A stretch of DNA of 64,000 nt from Billgrantia pellis (lineage in GTDB: Bacteria; Pseudomonadota; Gammaproteobacteria; Pseudomonadales; Halomonadaceae): positions 248,001 through 312,000 of the forward strand of contig NZ_VTPY01000004.1 in NCBI RefSeq assembly GCF_008297955.1, written 5' to 3'. Shown here in pieces: positions 15,375-25,284 of the stretch. The position numbers and the translations under genes are program-made. The first letter of the stretch is position 1; every line of letters begins with the position of its first letter. A model generated the notes under the pieces. That model was not told the origin of the DNA. It ran no database searches and saw only the letters and a program-made list of their open reading frames with translations.

Positions 15375-16823
15375 TTACGTGGTTTCGACCTGCCCCGGGC
15401 CGCTTCCGCTCACGCTTTCCCCGATGCGCGCCTCCCAGCCGCCGGCCAGCGCCCGGTAGAGCCCCACCAGCGCGGTGGCGGCGCGAACGTTACCGCGCGC
15501 CAGGCTGTCCTCGGCTTCCAGCAGTGAACGCTCGGCGTCGATCACCGCGAGGAAGTCGACCACCCCCACCTCGAAACGCACCCGTGCCTGACGGGCCGCC
15601 TCGGCACTGGCCTCGGCGGCCGCTTCCAGGTGCTCGCGCTCGCGCCGCGCCTGGGCATAACGGGCGAGCGCCGTCTCGGTCTCCTCCAAGGCCAGCAGGA
15701 TCGCCTGCTCATAGCGGGCCAGATTGGCCTCGGCATCGGCGTCGGCCGCCGCCATGCGCGCCCTCACCCGGCCGCTGTCGAGGAACGACCAGTCGACGCC
15801 CAATGCGATCAGCCGCGTTTCGCTGTCCCGGCCGAACAGATCACCGGTGCTGGCGGCCTGAGTCCCCAGCAGGCCGTTCAGGGTGAATCGCGGGTAGAGG
15901 TCGGCGGTGGCCACACCGATGCGCGCGGTGGCGGCATGCAGGCGCCGTTCCGCCGCGGCGATATCGGGGCGGCGACGCAGCAGCTCGCCGGGAAGCCCGA
16001 CGGCTACCTGGTCGTGCAGCGCGGGGAGTTGCGCAGGCGTCTCCAGCCGAGCGATCAAGGCGGCGGGTTCACGCCCCGTCAATACGGCGAGCCGGTGAAT
16101 GATCGCGGCGATCTCCCCCTCCAGCGAGGGAATACGCGACAGGGTACTCTCGAGCTGTGCCCGGGCGCGCACGCTGTCGAATTCGGTGCCACGCCCCGCC
16201 TCGAGCCGGGCGTCGACCAGCGCCAGCGACTCGCGCTGGTTATCGGCGTTGGCCCGTGCCACGCGCCGCTGTTCCTGCAAGCCGCGCAGACGCACGTACT
16301 GATCGACCAACTCGCCGACCACCACCACCTGCATGGCGCGCAGGTCGGCGGCCGAGGCTTCCACCTCCGCCCGCTGGGCCTCCACGTTGCGCCGCACGCG
16401 ACCGAAGAAGTCGAGTTCCCATAGCGCCGACACGCCGGCATCGAAGCTCTCGACGTCGCGCTGGGCGCGTGTCACCTCCGGCATCTGGTCGGCGCTGGCA
16501 CGCTGGTGGGCGGCGCCGGCCTGGGCGGTGACACTGGGTGCCAAGTCGCGGCGCGCCTGGCGCAGCAGCGCCAGGTTGCGGTCATGACTGGCCAGGGCGA
16601 TGCGCAGATCGTGATTGGCATCGAACGCCGCGTCGACCAGTTCGTTCAGCATCGGGTCATCGAAGCGGCGCCAGAAGTCGCGCTCGGCCGCCTCGGTCGT
16701 GACCAGCCCCGCTTCGGCACGTGCCAGGCTGTCGGGCGCCGTCGGCTCCGGTGTCCGGTAGTCGGGCCCCACGGCGCAGGCGGCCAGCGACAGCGTCAAC
16801 GGCAGGACCAGCAGATAACGCAT
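15375..16823 (-). CDS. Efflux outer-membrane lipoprotein, NodT/OprM family
   Basis: The 482-residue outer-membrane channel starts at the ATG at 16823 with a lipoprotein signal (LSLAACAVGPDY); an upstream in-frame extension overlaps the pump gene and is not needed. Two similar helical-barrel halves are visible, for example FDANHDLRIALASHDRNLAL and, later, RRRPDIAAAERRLHAATARI. It forms a trimeric channel together with the pump and adaptor encoded upstream in the same operon; the gap to the pump stop is only seven bases. It is the last gene of the operon before a hairpin at 15302. Confidence 0.93.
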   Translation of the reverse strand: MRYLLVLPLTLSLAACAVGPDYRTPEPTAPDSLARAEAGLVTTEAAERDFWRRFDDPMLNELVDAAFDANHDLRIALASHDRNLALLRQARRDLAPSVTAQAGAAHQRASADQMPEVTRAQRDVESFDAGVSALWELDFFGRVRRNVEAQRAEVEASAADLRAMQVVVVGELVDQYVRLRGLQEQRRVARANADNQRESLALVDARLEAGRGTEFDSVRARAQLESTLSRIPSLEGEIAAIIHRLAVLTGREPAALIARLETPAQLPALHDQVAVGLPGELLRRRPDIAAAERRLHAATARIGVATADLYPRFTLNGLLGTQAASTGDLFGRDSETRLIALGVDWSFLDSGRVRARMAAADADAEANLARYEQAILLALEETETALARYAQARREREHLEAAAEASAEAARQARVRFEVGVVDFLAVIDAERSLLEAEDSLARGNVRAATALVGLYRALAGGWEARIGESVSGSGPGQVETT

Positions 16824-16830
16824 GATCGGG

Positions 16831-19800
16831 TTAAACACGGTATTGTCCCTCCAGCGGCATCTCCCTGCGGGGCTCCTCTCCGCCTCGCGTGACCAGCTTG
16901 CGTAAGGCGACATAGAACACCGGGGTCAGAAACAGGCCGAACAGCGTCACGCCGAGCATACCGGCGAATACCGCCGTGCCTAGCGCCTGGCGCACCTCGG
17001 CACCGGCGCCTCCGGCCAGCATCAGCGGCACTACCGCGGCGGTGAAGGTGATCGAGGTCATGATGATCGGCCGCAGGCGCAGGCGGCAAGCTTCCAGCGC
17101 GGCCTCGACGATGCCGCGTCCCTGCATTTCCAGCTCGCGGGCGAACTCGACGATCAGGATGGCGTTCTTGCACGCCAGGCCGATCAACACCACCAGGCCC
17201 ACCTGGACGAAGATGTTGTTGTCTCCGCCGGTGAGCTTCACGCCGATCAACGCCGAGAGCATACACATCGGCACGATCAGGATCACCGCCAGCGGCAGCG
17301 TCCAGCTCTCGTAGAGCGCGGCCAGGGCCAGGAACACCAGCAGGATCGCCAGCGGGAACACCACCAGCGCTGCGCCGCCCTGGTTGACTTGCTGGAAGCT
17401 CAGGTCGGTCCATTCGAAGGTCATGCCCGCCGGCAACACTGCCGGGGCGAGGTGCTCGACCACTTCGATCGCCTGGCTCGACGACAGCACTCGCGGGTCC
17501 GCCTCGCCCATTACGTCGGCGGCCGGATAGCCGTTGTAGCGAATCACCGGATCGGGCCCGAAGGTCCGCTCGACTTGGATCATGCTGCCGATCGGCACCA
17601 TCTCACCGTAGGCATTGCGAGTCCGCAGGCGATCGATGTTCTCCACGTCCATGCGGTAATCGCCGTCGGCCTGGGCCATCACTTGCCAGGTGCGGCCGAA
17701 ACGGTTGAAGTCATTGACGTAGACCGAGCCCAGATAGACTTGCAGCGTCTCGAACAGGTCGGTCAGCGCCACTCCCTGGGTCTTGGCCTTGACCCGATCG
17801 ACATGCAGATCGAGCTGCGGCACGTTGGACTGGTACGACGTGATCGGGTACCCCATGCCGGGTGTCTGCATCAGCGCGCCGTTGAAGCCATCGACGGCCT
17901 GCTGCAATTCGCCATAGCCCAGTCCGGCGCGGTCCTGGATGAACAGCGAGAAGCCCGAGCCCGACCCGATGCCGAGAATCGCCGGTGGGGTGAAGGCAAA
18001 GCTGAACGCCTCCTGCAGGCCGCCGAACTTGCCGTTGAGCTCGGCAACTATCTCGTCGGCACTGCGCGAGCGCTCCTCGAACGGGTCGAGGCCGAAGAAC
18101 ACCGTGCCGGTATTGGGCGTATTGGTGAACTGCAGAGGATTGAGCCCGGGAAAGGCCACCGCCGAACTCACGCCGTCGGTTTCCAGCGCCAGGTCGGTCA
18201 TGTGCCGAATCACCGCTTCGGTGCGATCGAGCGAGGCGCCCTCGGGCAGCTTGGCGCCGCCGATCAGATACATTTTGTCTTGAGTAGGAATGAAGCCGCC
18301 CGGCACCAGCTGGAACATCATCCCGGTGCCCGCCAGCAGCAACGCGTAGACGGCGAACACCACGCCGCGTCGACGCAGGCTGCGCGTCACGCCGCGCTGG
18401 TAGCGCTCGGAACTGGCGCCGAAAAAGCGGTTGAAGGGCCGGAACAGCCAACCGAAGAGGAAGTCGATCAGGCGTGACAGGCGATCCTTCGGCGCATCGT
18501 GGGGCTTGAGCAGCAATGCCGCCAGCGCCGGCGAGAGCGACAGCGAGTTGATCGCCGAGATCACCGTGGAGATGGCGATGGTCACCGCGAACTGGCGATA
18601 GAACTGCCCGGTGACGCCTTCGAGGAAGGCCATCGGTACGAACACCGCGCACAGCACTACCGAAATGGCGATGATCGGTCCGCTCACCTCGCGCATGGCC
18701 TGGTGAGCCGCCGCCAGCGGGGCGAGCCCCTCCTCGATGTTGCGCTCGACGTTCTCCACCACCACGATGGCATCGTCGACCACGATACCGATCGCCAGCA
18801 CCAGCCCAAACAGGGTCAGGGTATTTATCGAGAACCCCAGCAAGTAGAGCACGGCGAAGGTGCCGACGATCGATACCGGCACCGCCAGCAGCGGGATCAC
18901 CGAGGCGCGCCAGGTCTGCAGGAACAGCGTGACCACCAGCACCACCAGCAGCACCGCTTCGAGCAAGGTCTTGATCACCGACTTGATCGAGTCGCGCACG
19001 AATACGGTGGGGTCATAGACGATTTCGTACTCCACCCCGTCGGGGAAACGCTCGGCCAGCTCGTCCATCGTATCGCGCACCGCATCCGACAGCGCGATGG
19101 CGTTGGAGCCCGGCGCCTGAAAGATACCGATGGCCACCGCCTGCTGGTTGTCGAGCAGCGAGCGCAGCGAGTATTCGGCGGCACCGAGTTCAATGCGCGC
19201 CACGTCGGAGAGATAGGTCACCTGGCCATCGGTGCCGGTTTTGACCACGATGTCACCAAACTCCTCCTCGGTGGTCAGCCGTCCCTGGGCGTTAATCGAG
19301 ATCAGGAAGTCGGAGGTCGTGGGCGTTGGCGGCGCGCCGAGCTGTCCCGCCGAAACCTGCACGTTCTGCTCGCGGATCGCAGCGATGATGTCGCCCGCAG
19401 TAAGTCCAAGGGCAGCGGCACGATCGGGATCGATCCAGACGCGCATGGCGTAGTCGCCGGCGCCGAACAACATTGCCTGCCCCACCCCGGGCAGGCGCGC
19501 CAGTTCGTCGCGCACGTGCAACGCCGCGTAGTTGCGCAGATAGGTACTGTCATATCGCCCATCGGGCGAGATCAGCTGCGGCACCATGGTCAGGTCGGGG
19601 GATTGCTTGTCGGTGGTCACACCCTGGCGGCGTACCGCCTCGGGCAGCCGGGCCAGCGCCTGGCTGACCCGGTTCTGCACCTGGACCTGGGCCTCGTCCG
19701 GGTCGGCACCCGGGCGGAAGGTCAGCGTCATCGCCAGCACGCCATCGGAGCCGGCCACCGACTTCATGTACATCAGATTCTCGACCCCGGTGATCGCTTC

Positions 19801-20004
19801 CTCCAGTGGCGTGGCCACCGTCTCGGCGATTTCCTTGGGGTTGGCGCCGGGGTAGACCGCACGCACCTGCACGGTGGGCGGCACCACATCGGGGTATTCA
19901 CTGACCGGGAGCAACGGGATGGTGATCGCCCCGGCGATAAAAATCAGAATCGACAGCACCGCGGCGAAGATCGGCCGGTCGACGAAGAACTTGGCGAAAT
20001 CCAT
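16831..20004 (-). CDS. RND efflux pump permease (AcrB/MexF-like)
   Basis: A 1057-residue inner-membrane drug/proton antiporter of the hydrophobe/amphiphile RND class. It has 12 expected membrane helices and two large periplasmic loops. The helix-4 segment GIVVDDAIVVVENVERN carries the paired Asp residues used for proton transfer; the N-terminus MDFAKFFVDRPIFAAVLSIL is canonical. Length and the gene arrangement with a divergent LysR regulator resemble MexEF-OprN of Pseudomonas more than AcrAB. It lies between the adaptor (104-base gap) and the outer-membrane factor. Substrates cannot be predicted; solvents, biocides and antibiotics are usual. Confidence 0.95.
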   Translation of the reverse strand: MDFAKFFVDRPIFAAVLSILIFIAGAITIPLLPVSEYPDVVPPTVQVRAVYPGANPKEIAETVATPLEEAITGVENLMYMKSVAGSDGVLAMTLTFRPGADPDEAQVQVQNRVSQALARLPEAVRRQGVTTDKQSPDLTMVPQLISPDGRYDSTYLRNYAALHVRDELARLPGVGQAMLFGAGDYAMRVWIDPDRAAALGLTAGDIIAAIREQNVQVSAGQLGAPPTPTTSDFLISINAQGRLTTEEEFGDIVVKTGTDGQVTYLSDVARIELGAAEYSLRSLLDNQQAVAIGIFQAPGSNAIALSDAVRDTMDELAERFPDGVEYEIVYDPTVFVRDSIKSVIKTLLEAVLLVVLVVTLFLQTWRASVIPLLAVPVSIVGTFAVLYLLGFSINTLTLFGLVLAIGIVVDDAIVVVENVERNIEEGLAPLAAAHQAMREVSGPIIAISVVLCAVFVPMAFLEGVTGQFYRQFAVTIAISTVISAINSLSLSPALAALLLKPHDAPKDRLSRLIDFLFGWLFRPFNRFFGASSERYQRGVTRSLRRRGVVFAVYALLLAGTGMMFQLVPGGFIPTQDKMYLIGGAKLPEGASLDRTEAVIRHMTDLALETDGVSSAVAFPGLNPLQFTNTPNTGTVFFGLDPFEERSRSADEIVAELNGKFGGLQEAFSFAFTPPAILGIGSGSGFSLFIQDRAGLGYGELQQAVDGFNGALMQTPGMGYPITSYQSNVPQLDLHVDRVKAKTQGVALTDLFETLQVYLGSVYVNDFNRFGRTWQVMAQADGDYRMDVENIDRLRTRNAYGEMVPIGSMIQVERTFGPDPVIRYNGYPAADVMGEADPRVLSSSQAIEVVEHLAPAVLPAGMTFEWTDLSFQQVNQGGAALVVFPLAILLVFLALAALYESWTLPLAVILIVPMCMLSALIGVKLTGGDNNIFVQVGLVVLIGLACKNAILIVEFARELEMQGRGIVEAALEACRLRLRPIIMTSITFTAAVVPLMLAGGAGAEVRQALGTAVFAGMLGVTLFGLFLTPVFYVALRKLVTRGGEEPRREMPLEGQYRV

Positions 20005-20108
20005 GACAAGACTCCCTCCCGGCGCGGACGGTTACGTCCGCGCCGAAGATGTCGTTCAGGGGTTTATGACGTTTGTTATGTCACACCGGGCAGAGGCGCA
20101 GGGCGCGG

Positions 20109-21326
20109 TCAGCGCCTGGCGGCCAGCGCGTTGCCTCCCCCGGCCTGGCCACGCATGTCGACGCTTTCCGCCACCACCGGCATGCCGGGAAAAAAGATCC
20201 GCTGGGCGCCATTCACGACCACCTGATCGCCAGGTTCGAGGCCGTCGGCAACGACACGCAGCCCTCCGGCCATGCGCCCCAGCTGCACGTCGCGACGCAT
20301 GGCGCGCCCCTCCTCGTCGATCACGTAGACATACTTACGGTCCTGGTCGGTGAGCACCGCCTTGTCGTCGATCAGCAGGGAGCCCTCGGCTTGCCCCGCA
20401 AGTAGCTGCACGCGGGCGTACATGCCAGGAGCGAAGCGTCCTTCGCTGTTGTCGAGCACGGCGCGGGTCAGGATGGTGCCGGCTTCGGCATCCAGCCGGT
20501 TGTCGACGAAGTCGACTTCGCCGCGGTAGGGAAAGCCATCGTCGGTCGCCAGCCCCACGCGCACCGGGATACCCCCCTGACGGAAGCTGGAACGCTCACC
20601 GCTACGGGCCATGGCGTCGTAGTGCAGGTAGGCCTGTTCGTCGCTGTGGAAATGCACATGGACCTGATCCAGGGCAACGATTCGGGTCAGCGGGGTAGCT
20701 TCAGACACCAAATTGCCCGGCGTGACCAGCGCTCGGCCGGTGCGACCGGCAATCGGTGCCCGCACCTCGGTAAATTCCATGTTGAGCCGGGCCGTCTCGG
20801 CACTGGCGCGAGCGGCGAGGATGTCGGCCTCGGCCGTGGCCGCCGCTGCCCGTCGCTGATCCAGCTCCTCGCGGGAGATGGAGCGGCTCTGGGCCAACGC
20901 CTCGGCCCTGGCGGCTTCGCTGCGGGCCAGCTCGGCTCGGGCCTGGGCCCGCTGAAGCTCGGCTTCGGCGCGCTCCAGCTCGGCGCGATAAGGGCGCGGA
21001 TCGATGGTGAATAGTACGTCGCCTTTCTCCACCTCCTGGCCTTCGATGTAGTGAATGCTATCGATGTAGCCCGACACGCGAGGACGCAGATCCACCGTCT
21101 CCACCGCCTCGATGCGACCGGTAAACGCATCCCACAGCTCGACGTCCTCGACCAGTACCTGAGCGACGCTGACCTGGGGCGGAGGCGGGCCCTGCTGAGC
21201 CCCTTCCTCCTGACTCCCATCCGCCAGACTGTCGCAACCCGTCAGAACGATGAGCCCGGCGACCATGGCGGTGACCATGAGGATTCGCCGACTCCCTTGA
21301 TTCACGAACATCTTGTGGACGTTCAT
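20109..21326 (-). CDS. RND efflux periplasmic adaptor (MFP) lipoprotein
   Basis: The 405-residue adaptor has a signal sequence with a lipobox (VLTGCDS) and the expected order of domains: a beta-barrel/lipoyl half (VDLRPRVSGYIDSIHYIEGQ), a long alpha-hairpin rich in Ala, Glu and Arg (about residues 110-165), the second lipoyl half (RAPIAGRTGRALVTPGNLV) and a C-terminal membrane-proximal domain. The ATG at 21326 is preceded by GGGAGAAGG. It is first in the efflux operon and links the pump to the outer-membrane channel. The operon promoter should lie in the 325-base gap shared with the divergent LysR gene. Confidence 0.93.
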   Translation of the reverse strand: MNVHKMFVNQGSRRILMVTAMVAGLIVLTGCDSLADGSQEEGAQQGPPPPQVSVAQVLVEDVELWDAFTGRIEAVETVDLRPRVSGYIDSIHYIEGQEVEKGDVLFTIDPRPYRAELERAEAELQRAQARAELARSEAARAEALAQSRSISREELDQRRAAAATAEADILAARASAETARLNMEFTEVRAPIAGRTGRALVTPGNLVSEATPLTRIVALDQVHVHFHSDEQAYLHYDAMARSGERSSFRQGGIPVRVGLATDDGFPYRGEVDFVDNRLDAEAGTILTRAVLDNSEGRFAPGMYARVQLLAGQAEGSLLIDDKAVLTDQDRKYVYVIDEEGRAMRRDVQLGRMAGGLRVVADGLEPGDQVVVNGAQRIFFPGMPVVAESVDMRGQAGGGNALAARR

Positions 21327-21651
21327 TGTTTCCTTCTCCCAGTACCAAGTAGCAGTTTGCAGTGTCGGTTGCATCCGGCAGGCAAATTCTTTAATTGACT
21401 TAGTCCTAGATGGACTTAGTTCTTGCTCGACTTTGTTTATGTCGTTTATTGGCGTTGTGATTCGACATCAGCAAACTTTGCCGTATGCCACTTTATTACC
21501 TTGTCGAACACTTGATTAGTCAGGCCGACAGGGAAATACTGTCCCGTTGGCGGGACAGTCACCGTGCAGCCTGCTCGTCTTCATCTCGCAATATTTCCCT
21601 TGGCGCAGTGTTTCCCCTGACATTGCATGCACGGCCACAGGACAAATAACC
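21327..21651. promoter_or_regulatory. Divergent control region of the efflux operon and its LysR regulator
   Basis: This 325-base gap has an AT-rich middle (about 21385-21525). Two direct repeats of GACTTAGTyCT start at 21397 and 21413, 16 bases apart. A perfect inverted repeat, ACTGTCCCG-TTGG-CGGGACAGT, occupies 21538-21559, closer to the LysR gene. One or both are plausible binding sites for the LysR protein; the inverted repeat could also fold in the LysR leader RNA. No gene-like frame is convincing here. Confidence 0.6.
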
Positions 21652-22629
21652 ATGCTGCAGGATCTCAACGACGCCCTGATCTTCGCCAAGGTCGTGGAAC
21701 AAGGCAGCTTCAGCGCCGCCGCCAAGCAACTTCGTCTCGGCAAGACGACGGTCAGCCGCAAGGTGCAGGATCTGGAGCGGCGCCTGGGTGCCCGGTTGCT
21801 CCACCGCACCACTCGCAACCTGAGCCTGACCGAGGCCGGCGCCATCTACTTCGACTACTGCAACCGCATCTCCCGCGACCTGAGCGAGGCGGAAAAGGCC
21901 GTACACCACCTCGAGGAGAGCCCGCGTGGCTGGCTCAGGGTCACAGCTCCCTTCACCCTGTGCACCGAATTCACCTCGGTACTGATACGGGATTTTCGCC
22001 AGCTGCACCCCCAGGTGCGCATCGAACTGGTGCTCTCCAACGAGCGCCTCGACCTGGTGGCCAACCAGATCGACGTGGCACTGCGGGTCGGCCCGCTGCC
22101 GGACTCCAGCCTGGTGGCACGCCCCCTGGCCCGCTTCCGCTCGTTCGTCTATGCCAGCGAGACCTACCTCGCCCGACACGGCGTACCTCGAACGCCATCG
22201 GACCTGGCCTCACACCCGGTGCTGGCCAAGGCCATGGATCAACGTGGCCAACGCTACGTCTGGCAGTTGAGCCATAGCGCGAGCCAGGAAACCGTCGAGG
22301 TGGAAGTCGATCCGGTAGCCATTGCCAACGATCCCTTCGCCCTGCGCGGCATGCTCGAAGACGGGCAAGGCATCATGCTCGCCAACGAGTTCGTCGTCTG
22401 TCTCGGTGCGGAAGCCACGCGGCCACGGCGTATCCTGGAAGGCTGGGAAGGCCCCGTGGTCGAAATGAATGCCGTCTTTCCCGGCGGCAGCCTGGTCTCG
22501 CCCAAGGTGCGCACCTTCGTCGATTTCGTCGTCGAGAGCATGCGGATCGAGAGCCTGTCGGCGCCCGAGCCTTGGCAGCCCCCGACTTATACCGGCACCC
22601 CGGCCGAGGCCGTCGACGAGACGGCTTGA
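21652..22629 (+). CDS. LysR-family transcriptional regulator
   Basis: The 325-residue regulator has an N-terminal winged helix (residues 1-60; AAAKQLRLGKTTVSRKVQDL and LLHRTTRNLSLTEAG) and a C-terminal periplasmic-binding-protein-like effector domain (about 90-300) of the CrgA/AaeR subgroup. Its ATG at 21652 follows the long divergent gap. Position opposite the RND operon makes it the probable local activator or repressor of the pump, comparable with MexT and mexEF-oprN, although sequence alone does not show the direction of control. It is convergent with the ABC exporter gene 17 bases away. Confidence 0.92.
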   Translation: MLQDLNDALIFAKVVEQGSFSAAAKQLRLGKTTVSRKVQDLERRLGARLLHRTTRNLSLTEAGAIYFDYCNRISRDLSEAEKAVHHLEESPRGWLRVTAPFTLCTEFTSVLIRDFRQLHPQVRIELVLSNERLDLVANQIDVALRVGPLPDSSLVARPLARFRSFVYASETYLARHGVPRTPSDLASHPVLAKAMDQRGQRYVWQLSHSASQETVEVEVDPVAIANDPFALRGMLEDGQGIMLANEFVVCLGAEATRPRRILEGWEGPVVEMNAVFPGGSLVSPKVRTFVDFVVESMRIESLSAPEPWQPPTYTGTPAEAVDETA

Positions 22630-22646
22630 GCCGGGTGAATCATGGC

Positions 22647-24536
22647 TCACGACTCCACGCCCAGAATCCTGTCGCTGCGCTCGGCATCCTCGTCGAGATC
22701 CAGCCCCAGGAAGCCACCGGACTGCCGACGCCACAGCGAGGCATACAGCCCATCCTGGGCGAGCAGCTCACGGTGGGTGCCGCTCTCGACGATGCGTCCC
22801 TCGTCGATCACCACCAGGCGATCGAGCATGGCGATGGTCGACAGACGATGGGCAATGGCGATGACCGTCTTGCCCTCCATCAGGGTGTAGAGCTGCTCCT
22901 GGATCGCCGCCTCGACCTCGGAGTCGAGCGCCGAGGTGGCCTCGTCGAGCACCAGGATCGGCGCGTTCTTGAGCAGCACCCGAGCGATGGCGATACGCTG
23001 GCGCTGGCCGCCGGAGAGCTTGACGCCGCGCTCGCCGACGTGGGCATCCAGCCCTCGGCGACCTTCGAGATCCACCAATTCGTCGATGAAGGTGTCGGCA
23101 TGGGCGCGGCGTACCGCCTTCCCTATCTCCTCTTCGCTGGCCTCGGGGCTACCGTAGCGGATATTGTCACGCACCGAGCGATGCAACAGCGAGGTGTCCT
23201 GGGTGACCATGCCGATCTTCTGTCGCAGCGACTCCTGGGTGACCCGGGAGATGTCCTGGCCATCGATCAGGATGCGTCCGCCTTCGAGGTCGTAAAAGCG
23301 CAGCAGCAGGTTGGCCAGGGTCGACTTGCCGGCTCCCGAACGGCCGATCAGCCCGACCTTCTCTCCCGGAGCGATGCTCAGCGTAAGCCCATCGAACACC
23401 CGGTTCATCTCACCGTCCGGACGGGCGTAGCCGAAGCGCAGTGCTTCGAAGCGAATCTCGCCGCGGGGAACCGTGAGTTCGGTGGCGCCAGGCGCGTCCT
23501 TGACCTCCGGCTCGCGAGCGATGGTATTGATCCCGTCCTGCACCGTGCCGATGTTCTCGAACAAGGCGGCCACTTCCCACAGGATCCAGTTGGACATGAA
23601 ACGAATGCGCATCACCAAGGCAATGGCGACGGCAATGATGCCGAGCGACACGGCCTCCAGGTACCAGGCGCCGATAGCCACCGCTGCCACGCCCGCCAGC
23701 AGTAATGAATTGAGCAGGGTCAGACTTACGGTGAGCCCGGTAGCCAGGCGCATCTGGCGGTGCACGGTGACCATGAACTGTTCCATGGCCTCGCGGGCAT
23801 AGGCCTGTTCACGCCGGGTATCGGCAAACAGCTTGATGGTCTGGATGTTGCTGTAGCTGTCGACGATGCGCCCGGTCATGACCGCACGAGCATCGGCCTG
23901 CTCCATGGAGACCCGCCGCAACCGCGGCACGAAATACCACAGTATGGCCACGTAGCCGGCCAGCCATATCACCAGCGGCAGCATCAGCCAGGGCTCGGCC
24001 TGGCCCATCAACAGCATGGCGCCGGCGAAATAGACCAGCACGTAAACCATCAGGTCCAGCAGCTTGGTGACCGTCTCGCGAATCGCCAGGGCGGTCTGCA
24101 TCACTTTCTGCGAGACGCGCCCGGCGAACTCGTCCTGGTAGAAGGCCAGGCTCTGGCTGAGCATGTGGCGATGCGCCAGCCATCGGCCTAGCATGGGATA
24201 GTTGCCGAAGATGCCCTGGTGCATGACCAGTGACTGCAGCAGGGTCAGCAACGGCAGGCCGATCGCCACCAACGCCGCCATGCCGACCAAGCGCCAGCCG
24301 TACTCGGCGAAAAATCCCTCGCGCTCGGCATCCGAGAGCCAATCCACTAGATCGCCCATGTAGCTGAAGAACGCCACTTCGGCGGCCGAGACCAGCGCCG
24401 TCAGCAATGCCAGTAACGCCAGCAGCGGCAACAACGGTCGCGAGAAATGCAGAACGAAAGCGGCGAGCCCTCGCGGCGGTGTCCCGGTCAGCCCCGAAGG
24501 GTAGGGATTCACCAACGTTTCGAAATAGCGGAACAT
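22647..24536 (-). CDS. ABC exporter, fused membrane and ATPase domains (MsbA/YojI-like half transporter)
   Basis: A 629-residue half-transporter that should work as a homodimer. The first 350 residues contain about six membrane helices; the ATPase domain follows with Walker A LIGRSGAGKSTLAN, signature LSGGQRQRIAIAR, and Walker B ILVLDEATSALDSE. The start at 24536 (MFRYFETLVNP) is preferred over an ATG 60 bases upstream because GGAG precedes it and homology begins there. The exported substrate is unknown. The SoxR box with a 19-base promoter spacer in front of it suggests induction by redox-cycling compounds, so export of phenazine-like or quinone-like toxins is possible. Confidence 0.92.
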   Translation of the reverse strand: MFRYFETLVNPYPSGLTGTPPRGLAAFVLHFSRPLLPLLALLALLTALVSAAEVAFFSYMGDLVDWLSDAEREGFFAEYGWRLVGMAALVAIGLPLLTLLQSLVMHQGIFGNYPMLGRWLAHRHMLSQSLAFYQDEFAGRVSQKVMQTALAIRETVTKLLDLMVYVLVYFAGAMLLMGQAEPWLMLPLVIWLAGYVAILWYFVPRLRRVSMEQADARAVMTGRIVDSYSNIQTIKLFADTRREQAYAREAMEQFMVTVHRQMRLATGLTVSLTLLNSLLLAGVAAVAIGAWYLEAVSLGIIAVAIALVMRIRFMSNWILWEVAALFENIGTVQDGINTIAREPEVKDAPGATELTVPRGEIRFEALRFGYARPDGEMNRVFDGLTLSIAPGEKVGLIGRSGAGKSTLANLLLRFYDLEGGRILIDGQDISRVTQESLRQKIGMVTQDTSLLHRSVRDNIRYGSPEASEEEIGKAVRRAHADTFIDELVDLEGRRGLDAHVGERGVKLSGGQRQRIAIARVLLKNAPILVLDEATSALDSEVEAAIQEQLYTLMEGKTVIAIAHRLSTIAMLDRLVVIDEGRIVESGTHRELLAQDGLYASLWRRQSGGFLGLDLDEDAERSDRILGVES

Positions 24537-24685
24537 GACAACTCCATCGATAAAACATCGGAAAAAACCACTCTTGGCGTTTGGCGAACTTGCCATGGCC
24601 GATGCCGTTACCCAGCCTCGTCGGTTACCATCGTCATGGCGATAACTTTCGAGCAGTTACCATCCTTCGAGCGGTCGATGAGGGA

Positions 24686-24716
24686 AGGCTAAGACCTCAA
24701 GTTAAGTCGAGGTCAA
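24686..24716 (-). promoter_or_regulatory. SoxR box with 19-base-spaced promoter facing the ABC exporter
   Basis: CCTCAAGTTAAGTCGAGG at 24695-24712 matches the known SoxR box CCTCAAGTTAACTTGAGG at 16 of 18 positions. Read on the minus strand it lies inside a 19-base spacer between TTGACC and TAGCCT. Over-long spacers of this kind are the hallmark of MerR-family activated promoters. The promoter points to the ABC exporter; soxR itself starts about 120 bases away on the other side. Confidence 0.75.
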
Positions 24717-24834
24717 GCGCGTTATCTATGAATTATGCGTGACAAAGTTCACCTTGGAGATCTCCCTGATGGCTTGTCAGACAACCGACGATACGTTAGT
24801 CACCTCCTCTTCCCAGTCTTCAGGGAGGCGCAAG

Positions 24835-25284
24835 ATGTCGGCCCCTCTCCAGCGCGAACTCAGTGTCGGCGAGGTCGCCAGTCGCAGTGGCCTGGCAGTA
24901 TCGGCCATTCACTTCTACGAGGCCAAGGGACTGATCAAGAGTCGCCGCAATGCCGGCAATCAACGCCGCTTTTCCCGGGACGTGCTGCGCCGGGTGGCGA
25001 TTATCAAGGTCGCCCAGCGCACCGGTATCCGTCTGGCCGAGATACGCCGTGCCTTCGAAACCCTGCCCGACTCCCACGCGCCGACGGCCGCCGACTGGCG
25101 GCGCCTCTCGGCCAGCTGGCGACATGCACTGAATGAGCGTATCGACCGTCTCACGCAGTTGCGCGACCAACTCGACCATTGCATCGGTTGCGGCTGCCTG
25201 TCGATGGAGGAGTGCCCGCTGCGCAACCCGGCGGACGAGCTGGCCGAAGAGGGCAGCGGTCCTCGGCTGCTGGATCCCGATTGA
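24835..25284 (+). CDS. soxR: Redox-sensing transcriptional activator SoxR
   Basis: A 149-residue MerR-family regulator, close to the usual SoxR length. Residues 10-75 form the winged-helix DNA-binding domain ([20 protein letters not shown]), followed by a dimerising coiled coil. The four cysteines that hold the [2Fe-2S] cluster, Cys116, Cys119, Cys121 and Cys127, are in [17 protein letters not shown]. The ATG at 24835 is chosen because GGGAGG precedes it and upstream codons are not SoxR-like. Oxidation of the cluster by redox-cycling compounds switches on target promoters. The nearby SoxR box faces the ABC exporter, so that gene is its likely target. No soxS gene is present, as in most bacteria outside the enterics. 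Confidence 0.96.
   Translation: MSAPLQRELSVGEVASRSGLAVSAIHFYEAKGLIKSRRNAGNQRRFSRDVLRRVAIIKVAQRTGIRLAEIRRAFETLPDSHAPTAADWRRLSASWRHALNERIDRLTQLRDQLDHCIGCGCLSMEECPLRNPADELAEEGSGPRLLDPD

Noticed and set aside
18499..20226. 575-codon frame antisense to the RND pump
   Set aside because: Shadow frame of high-GC DNA; composition is unlike a real protein.
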